From positions 3,531,118 through 3,595,117 of the forward strand of contig NZ_CP011144.1 of NCBI RefSeq assembly GCF_000972865.1: DNA of 64,000 nt. Direction: 5' to 3'. The position numbers and the translations under genes are program-made. The stretch comes from Pseudoxanthomonas suwonensis. Its GTDB lineage: Bacteria; Pseudomonadota; Gammaproteobacteria; Xanthomonadales; Xanthomonadaceae. The notes under the pieces are model-generated. The model saw only the letters and a program-made list of their open reading frames with translations, ran no database searches and had not been told where the DNA came from. Positions 57,473-64,000 of the stretch are shown piece after piece. Within the stretch, counting starts at the first letter, position 1; each line of letters opens with the position of its first letter.

Positions 57473-57563
57473 GAGCCGTGCTTGCCCGCGACGCGACGCC
57501 GTCGGCACAGGCGGCGCCTTCATATTGCCGACGCCCGTGTCGCCAGCAAGCTGCGCTCCTACA
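57467..57563 (+). repeat. REP pair (REPIN) 1 of 3; supplies the upstream gene's stop codon
   Basis: TTGTAGGAGCCGTGCTTGCCCG begins inside the last codons of the repetitive membrane protein gene; the TAG of GTAGGAG is its stop. The inverted partner ends GCTGCGCTCCTACAA. First of three tandem units upstream of prfB. Confidence 0.87.
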
Positions 57564-57586
57564 AAGGGACAGCTGCCACCCAGCTG

Positions 57587-57685
57587 TTGTAGGAGCCGGG
57601 TTCAGCCGGCGACCCGACGCCGTCGGCCCAAGCGACGCCTTCATGATCCCGACGCCCGTGTCGCCCACTGAAGTGGCCTCCTACA
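57587..57685 (+). repeat. REP pair (REPIN) 2 of 3
   Basis: Starts TTGTAGGAGCCGGGTTCAGCCGG and ends GTGGCCTCCTACAG. Its spacing to the next unit (about 120 bases) is regular. Confidence 0.87.
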
Positions 57686-57705
57686 GAAGCCAGGCGGCTC
57701 CGCCG

Positions 57706-57803
57706 TTGTAGGAGCCGGGTTCAGCCGGCGACCCGACGCCGTCGGCCCAGGCGACGCCCTCATGATCCCGACGCCGGTGTCGCCAGCAAGCTGTGCTCCT
57801 GCA
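57706..57803 (+). repeat. REP pair (REPIN) 3 of 3
   Basis: Starts TTGTAGGAGCCGGGTTCAGCCGG and ends GCTGTGCTCCTGCA. The left halves of units 2 and 3 are almost identical, pointing to tandem duplication. It ends about 36 bases before the prfB -10. Confidence 0.87.
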
Positions 57804-57838
57804 AAGGCATCCCGGCCCCCTGGCCGGCGCGCAACTGC

Positions 57839-57844
57839 TAGAAT
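57839..57844 (+). promoter_or_regulatory. Extended -10 promoter element of prfB
   Basis: TGCTAGAAT (TGn plus TAGAAT) ends 32 bases before the prfB ATG, giving a leader of about 25 nt. No good -35 is visible next to the REPIN array. Confidence 0.5.
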
Positions 57845-57876
57845 CGGCGGCCGTTTTCAAGCCCGCCGCCCCTGCC

Positions 57877-59005
57877 ATGATCGAGCTCAATCCCGTCCGC
57901 CAGCGCATCGCCGACCTGACCGGTCGGGTGATTTCGCTCCGGGGGTATCTTTGACTACGACGCCAAGAAGGAGCGTCTGGAAGAGGTCAACCGCGAGCTC
58001 GAGCTGCCCAACGTCTGGGATGATCCGGAGCGGGCACAGGGCCTGGGCCGCGAGCGCGCGATCCTGGAGAAGACCGTCGGCGGCATCGCCTCGGTGCTCG
58101 AGGGCCTGAGCGAGTCCTCCGAGCTGCTGGAACTGGCCGAGAGCGAACAGGACGAGGACACCGCCAACGCGGTGGTGGCCGACGTCGACCGCTACGAGAA
58201 GGACGTCGAGAAGCTCGAGTTCCAGCGCATGTTCTCGGGGAAGATGGATGCCTCCAACGCCTTCGTCGACATCCAGGCCGGCGCCGGCGGCACCGAGGCG
58301 CAGGATTGGGCCGAGATGCTGCTGCGCATGTACCTGCGCTGGTGCGAGTCGCGCGGCTGGAAGACCGAACTGATGGAGGCCAGCGGCGGCGACGTCGCCG
58401 GCATCAAGTCGGCCACGCTGCGCGTCGAGGGCGATTTCGCCTACGGCTGGCTCAAGACCGAGACCGGCGTGCACCGGCTGGTGCGCAAGTCGCCGTTCGA
58501 TTCGGACAACCGCCGCCACACCAGTTTCACCTCGGTGTTCGTGTCGCCGGAAGTCGACGACAACATCGACATCGAGATCAACCCGGCCGACCTGAGGACC
58601 GACGTCTACCGCTCCTCGGGCGCGGGCGGCCAGCACGTCAACAAGACCGAGTCGGCGGTGCGCATCACCCACGTGCCGACCGGCATTGTCGTGGCCTGCC
58701 AGACCGGGCGCAGCCAGCACCAGAACCGCGACAACGCGATGAAGATGCTGGCCGCCAAGCTGTACGAGCTGGAGATCCAGAAGCGCAACGCCGAACGCGA
58801 CGCGGTCGAGGCGACCAAGTCCGACATCGGCTGGGGCAGCCAGATCCGCAACTACGTGCTGGACCAGAGCCGGATCAAGGACCTGCGCACCGGCATCGAG
58901 CGCAGCGACACCCAGAAGGTGCTGGACGGCGACCTGGACGAGTTCGTCGAGGCCAGCCTCAAGGCGGGCCTGGAGGCCGGCGCCAAGCGTTCCGACGCGG
59001 CCTGA
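57877..59005 (+). CDS. prfB: Peptide chain release factor 2 (programmed +1 frameshift)
   Basis: A 375-residue release factor that ends translation at UGA and UAA. The first 25 codons end CGG GGG TAT CTT TGA C; ribosomes shift +1 at CTT, skipping base 57952, and continue GAC TAC GAC. So the coding sequence joins 57877-57951 and 57953-59005. The slippery CTTTGAC and the upstream GGGGG (internal Shine-Dalgarno) match the classical autoregulated site. Motifs: SPF in [14 protein letters not shown] (stop-codon reading) and GGQ in [13 protein letters not shown] (peptide release). Adjacent to lysS as in many bacteria. Confidence 0.96.
57941..57955 (+). promoter_or_regulatory. Programmed frameshift site of prfB
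   Basis: GGGGGTATCTTTGAC combines an internal Shine-Dalgarno-like GGGGG, the slippery CTT and the in-frame UGA read by RF2 itself. Low RF2 lets the ribosome pause and shift, so RF2 controls its own level. Confidence 0.93.
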
Positions 59006-59006
59006 T

Positions 59007-59092
59007 CGTCGCTCCCGCGCAGGCGGGAGCCCAGCGACTTGACTGGTTCCACCCATTGAAGACACCGGACTCCCGCCTGCGCGGGAGCGACG
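59007..59092 (+). repeat. 23-bp perfect inverted repeat between prfB and lysS
   Basis: CGTCGCTCCCGCGCAGGCGG... (59007-59029) and its exact complement (59070-59092) enclose a 40-base spacer. It belongs to the CCGTCATCCCCGCG repeat type but with changed bases in both arms. It ends 16 bases before the lysS ATG, so it could attenuate readthrough from prfB. Confidence 0.8.
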
Positions 59093-59108
59093 GCAAGACG
59101 GGCAAGAG

Positions 59109-60626
<1,518 letters not shown>

Positions 60627-60799
60627 ACCGGGTGGGGGGCCGGGTGCACGGGTGTCCCGGACCCCGTGCAAGGGACCGTTTCCTGCGCTGTGTCACTGTT
60701 TTCGGGGTAGCTGGCGGCGTCCCTGGCACGGTCCCTGCGTCCTTTCCTGGCAGAGGCGGGGCGACTGGCGTCCCGCGATCCCGGGCGGATGGGGGCGAC

Positions 60800-61939
60800 A
60801 TGGGTGCGGGCAGGGCCGGCAGCGCGCTATTCTGCGTTCCTACGGCGGAGCGCAACGGGGCGGAACGGGACTTGGACATCGTCATCGTCGACGATCAAGC
60901 ATCTGCGCGCACGATGCTGCGGCACATCATCGAGGACATCACCTCGGAGCTGGCCGTGCACGACTTCGGCGACGCGCGCCAGGCCCTGGCGTGGTGCGAC
61001 AACAATCCGACCGACCTGCTGCTGCTCGACTACCGCATGCCCGGCATGGACGGGCTGGAATTCGCCCGCCGCTTCCGCCGCCTGCCCAAGCACCGCGACA
61101 TCCCGATCATCCTGATCACCGTGGTCGGCGACGAGCCGGTGCGCCAGGCCGCGCTGGAATCGGGCGTGATCGACTTCCTGGTGAAACCGGTCCGCCCGCG
61201 CGAGCTGCGCGCGCGCTGCCACAACCTGCTGCAGCTGCGCCAGCAGTCCGAGACGGTCAAGCAGCGCGCCCTGTCGCTGGAGCAGCGGCTGCTGTCGAGC
61301 ATGCACGAGGTCGAGGAGCGCGAGCGCGAGACCCTGTCGCGGCTGGCGCGCGCGATCGAGTTCCGCGACGCCGGCACCAGCGCCTACCTGGAGCGCATGT
61401 CGCGCGTGGCCGGGCTGGTCGCCGAGGGCATGGGCCTGCCCGAGGATGACGTGCGCACGATCGAGATGGCCGCCCCGCTGCACGACATGGGCAAGATCGC
61501 CATCCCCGATTCGGTGCTGATGAAGGCCGGCAAGCTGGACGAGGTGGAGATGGCGGTGATGCGCCGCCACCCGCGGATCGGCCACGAACTGCTCAGCGGC
61601 AGCCAGAACCGCTTCATCCAGGTCGGGGCGATGATCGCCCTGCGCCACCACGAGCGCTATGACGGCAGCGGCTATCCCGACGGCCTGGCCGGCGAGGCGA
61701 TCCCGCTGGAGGCGCGGATCGTGGCGGTGGCCGACGTGTTCGACGCGCTGATCTCGCCGCGTCCGTACAAGGACGCGTGGACGGTCGACGCGGCGCTGGC
61801 CTACCTGTACGCCCAGCGTGGCCGCCTGTTCGACCCGGACTGCGTCGACGCGCTGGTCCGCGGGCGCGAGCGCCTGCAGCAGATCTGCGACCAGTACTCC
61901 ACCGCTTCGGCGCGGCCGGGAGGGCTGGTCCATGGCTGA
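60800..61939 (+). CDS. rpfG: DSF-responsive cyclic-di-GMP phosphodiesterase/response regulator RpfG
   Basis: A 379-residue response regulator. The receiver domain (about 25-150) has the phospho-acceptor Asp77 in LLLLDYRMPGMDGLEF and VGDEPVRQAALESGVIDFLVKPVRP. A linker helix leads to the HD-GYP domain (about 175-375), with HD in APLHDMGKIAIPDSVL and GYP in HHERYDGSGYPDG. RpfC phosphorylates it after sensing the diffusible signal factor; it then degrades cyclic di-GMP to switch on virulence, enzyme secretion and biofilm dispersal. The ATG at 60800 gives a length close to Xanthomonas RpfG (378). It overlaps rpfC by eight bases. Confidence 0.95.
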   Translation: MGAGRAGSALFCVPTAERNGAERDLDIVIVDDQASARTMLRHIIEDITSELAVHDFGDARQALAWCDNNPTDLLLLDYRMPGMDGLEFARRFRRLPKHRDIPIILITVVGDEPVRQAALESGVIDFLVKPVRPRELRARCHNLLQLRQQSETVKQRALSLEQRLLSSMHEVEERERETLSRLARAIEFRDAGTSAYLERMSRVAGLVAEGMGLPEDDVRTIEMAAPLHDMGKIAIPDSVLMKAGKLDEVEMAVMRRHPRIGHELLSGSQNRFIQVGAMIALRHHERYDGSGYPDGLAGEAIPLEARIVAVADVFDALISPRPYKDAWTVDAALAYLYAQRGRLFDPDCVDALVRGRERLQQICDQYSTASARPGGLVHG

Positions 61940-64000
61940 CGCCTTCGCCTGGTTCCGCCAGCGCTTTTCCCATCGCCCCGACAGCGAGCACGGGCAGGCG
62001 CTGGTCCGGATCATCCTGATCCTGCTGATCCTGTGCTACGTGCTGCTGCCCTCGTCGCGCGCCGGCCTGGATCCGGGGCAATACCGCGACGTGCTGGTGA
62101 TCGTGCTGTCCGGCCTGAGCCTGAGCCTGGGCATCTTCGCCTGGCTGCTGGCGCGGCCGGGACGCTCGGACGTGCGCCGGATCGTCGGCATGCTGGCCGA
62201 CTACGGGCTGATGGCCGCGGGCATGATCCGCATGGGCGAGCCGCTGGCCTGGGTCTACGTGGTGCTGATGTGGGTGACCGTCGGCAACGGCCTGCGCTAC
62301 GGCAACCGCTACCTGCACCTGGCCGTGGCGATGGCGCTGGCCAGCTTCGGCAGCGTGCTGCTGTTCAACGATTACTGGCGGCAGCCGCAGGTCCAGGGCC
62401 TGGGCATCGGCCTGCTGGTCGGCCTGGCGGCGGTGCCGCTGTACCTGTCGAGCCTGCTCAGGCAGCTGACCCGCGCCACCGAGGAAGCGCGGCGCGCGAG
62501 CGAGGCCAAGAGCCGTTTCCTGGCCAACATGAGCCACGAGTTCCGCACCCCGCTCAACGGCCTGGCCGGCATGTCCGAACTGCTGGCCACCACCCGCCTG
62601 GACGACGAGCAGCGCGAGTGCGTGCGCACCATCCAGGCCTCGACCCGCTCGCTGATGGCGCTGGTCGAGGACGTGCTGGACATCTCGGCGATCGAGGCCG
62701 GCAAGCTCAAGCTCAACCTCGAGGACTTCTCGCCGCGCGAGCTGGTGTCCAGCATCGGCCTGATCCTGCAGCCGCAGGCGCGGGCCAAGAACCTCGACTA
62801 CCTGGTGGTGATCGGCGAGGACGTGCCCGAGACGCTCAACGGCGACGCCGGCCACGTGCGCCAGGTGCTGCTGAACCTGGTCGGCAACGCGGTCAAGTTC
62901 ACCGACCAGGGCCGGGTCCGGGTCGACGTCGAGGTGGCCGCCGCCACCGCGGACGACACCCGCGCCCGCCTGCGCTTCACGGTCACCGATACCGGCATCG
63001 GCATCCCGGCGAAGATGCGCGGGCGCCTGTTCGAGGCCTTCGAGCAGGCCGACGCCGGCCTGGCCCGCCGCTACGGCGGCACCGGCCTGGGTACGACCAT
63101 CGCCAAGGGCCTGGCCGAGGCGATGGGTGGGCGGATCGGTTTCGAGAGCATGGAAGGCCGCGGCAGCCGGTTCTGGGTCGAGCTCCCGTTCGCCGGCCCC
63201 AGCCAGCGGCCGCTGCGCCCGGTCACCGCGTCGGTGACCGAGGTGGAGGGCGAGACCGCGCTGCGCGACGCCGGCGGCAACGTCATCGCCTTCGCCGACC
63301 CGTTCCTGCGCCACCGCGCCCGCGTGCGCAGCATGACCCTGCTGGTGGCCGACGACTACGAGGCCAACCGCATGGTCCTGCAGCGCCTGCTGCAGAAGGC
63401 CGGCCACCGCGTCACCTCGGTCGATGGCGGCGAGGAGGTGCTCGACGCGATGGCCGCCAGCGAGTACGACGCGGTGATCGTCGACCTGCACATGCCCGGG
63501 GTCAGCGGCCTGGACCTGCTCAAGCAGCTGCGGGTGATGCAGGCCGGCGGCGGCCAGCGGACCCCGGTGGTCGTGCTCAGCGCCGACGTGACCCCCGAAT
63601 CGATCCAGCGCTGCGAGCAGGCCGGCGCCTATGCGTTCCTGGCCAAGCCGGTAGCGGCCGCAAAGCTGCTGGAGACGCTGTCGGACATCGCCGCGCACCG
63701 CGGCCGCCGCAGTGCCGCGCTGCCGCCGCGCCAGGGTGGCGCCGACGCGTCCAACGGCGTGCTCGACAGCTCGGTGCTGGACGAACTGGCGGCGATGGGC
63801 ATGGGCGAGGAGTTCGAGCGCGAGTTCATCGCCCACTGCCTGGCCGACGCCGACGGCTGCATCGGCGCCATGCAGCACGCCGCCGAGGCGGCCGACTGGG
63901 CACGCCTGCGCGACCATGCCCACGCGATCAAGGGCGTGGCCGCGAACATGGGCCTGGTCCGGGTGGCCGAGCAGGGCAGCGAGCTGATGCGGCTGGCCGA
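61932..64000 (+). CDS. rpfC: DSF sensor hybrid histidine kinase RpfC (3' end outside window)
   Basis: The first 689 residues are visible. Five to six membrane helices (about 22-165) form the DSF input region. The kinase follows: phosphorylatable His202 in [14 protein letters not shown] box [15 protein letters not shown], and G boxes DTGIGIP and [14 protein letters not shown]. The receiver domain (about 465-590) has Asp518 in VIVDLHMPG and Lys in FLAKPV. The Hpt domain (from about 620) has His664 in [14 protein letters not shown]. These correspond to the His198/Asp512/His657 relay known from Xanthomonas. The gene starts inside the end of rpfG; no separate rpfH lies between. rpfF would be expected beyond the window. 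Confidence 0.95.
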   Translation, partial: MADAFAWFRQRFSHRPDSEHGQALVRIILILLILCYVLLPSSRAGLDPGQYRDVLVIVLSGLSLSLGIFAWLLARPGRSDVRRIVGMLADYGLMAAGMIRMGEPLAWVYVVLMWVTVGNGLRYGNRYLHLAVAMALASFGSVLLFNDYWRQPQVQGLGIGLLVGLAAVPLYLSSLLRQLTRATEEARRASEAKSRFLANMSHEFRTPLNGLAGMSELLATTRLDDEQRECVRTIQASTRSLMALVEDVLDISAIEAGKLKLNLEDFSPRELVSSIGLILQPQARAKNLDYLVVIGEDVPETLNGDAGHVRQVLLNLVGNAVKFTDQGRVRVDVEVAAATADDTRARLRFTVTDTGIGIPAKMRGRLFEAFEQADAGLARRYGGTGLGTTIAKGLAEAMGGRIGFESMEGRGSRFWVELPFAGPSQRPLRPVTASVTEVEGETALRDAGGNVIAFADPFLRHRARVRSMTLLVADDYEANRMVLQRLLQKAGHRVTSVDGGEEVLDAMAASEYDAVIVDLHMPGVSGLDLLKQLRVMQAGGGQRTPVVVLSADVTPESIQRCEQAGAYAFLAKPVAAAKLLETLSDIAAHRGRRSAALPPRQGGADASNGVLDSSVLDELAAMGMGEEFEREFIAHCLADADGCIGAMQHAAEAADWARLRDHAHAIKGVAANMGLVRVAEQGSELMRLA

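Noticed and set aside
57467..57803. Regularly spaced repeats that could suggest a CRISPR array
   Set aside because: The units are about 97-nt facing REP pairs with similar inner sequence, not short direct repeats with unique spacers, and there are no cas genes.
57877..57954. Treating the early TGA in prfB as a pseudogene mutation or sequencing error
   Set aside because: The sequence around it is the classical RF2 frameshift site, and the downstream frame is intact.

Overview
The window is a high-GC gammaproteobacterial chromosome segment, most likely from the Xanthomonadaceae (Lysobacteraceae; Lysobacter, Luteimonas, Pseudoxanthomonas or a near relative). The evidence is the gene orders smc-zipA-ligA, mtnA/gyrA/serC/pheA/aroA and prfB-lysS-rpfG-rpfC; a GyrA with Gln at position 83; a UbiM-like ubiquinone hydroxylase; and dense REP-type palindromes carrying the GTAGGAGC core. 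Most genes are chromosomal housekeeping genes, and the unusual material lies in the gaps.

Layout. 1-1.8 kb: TatD nuclease (cut by the window edge), a small membrane protein and a glycine-zipper envelope protein. 2.5-7.2 kb: a catabolic run with glutaryl-CoA dehydrogenase, a GNAT acetyltransferase, a glutathione transferase and a fused alpha/beta 2-oxoacid dehydrogenase E1. 7.4-9.2 kb: FMN reductase and the UbiM-like hydroxylase. 9.5-17.9 kb: smc, zipA and ligA, with a FosX-like fosfomycin hydrolase and a Tat-exported HisC-like aminotransferase between zipA and ligA. 17.9-21.5 kb: a DUF559/EpmA reading frame joined through a repeat, a triple-repeat DUF3011 protein and mtnA. 22.2-27.1 kb: a GntR-controlled operon with two ABC systems, one ATPase being fused to a membrane acyltransferase. 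27.3-39.0 kb: gyrA, an Mrr-like membrane protein, two PHA-granule proteins, an FHA protein, msrPQ, serC, pheA and aroA. 39.2-43.8 kb: two TonB-like proteins, serS, azoR and a divergent LysR regulator. 43.9-46.4 kb: tRNA-Ser(UGA) followed by a small islet with tRNA-end-derived repeats, a broken SRPBCC gene and a serine hydrolase. 46.4-52.7 kb: M28 peptidase, a GacA-like regulator, rne and rluC. 53.4-57.5 kb: zupT, a TonB-domain lipoprotein, phhB, nfuA and a repetitive membrane protein. 57.9-64 kb: prfB (with its programmed frameshift), lysS, and the DSF quorum-sensing two-component pair rpfG/rpfC; rpfC runs off the window.

The best candidate for something undescribed is a family of structured palindromes of about 100 nt (1908-2006, 21633-21731, 37439-37544, 52813-52923, 53164-53262). 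They have long outer stems of 21-27 bp whose sequence changes between copies while pairing is kept, and they enclose small hairpins with a TCCN loop. A second, tRNA-3'-end-derived multi-hairpin element flanks the serine-hydrolase islet. All calls come from reading sequence only; no database search was run.
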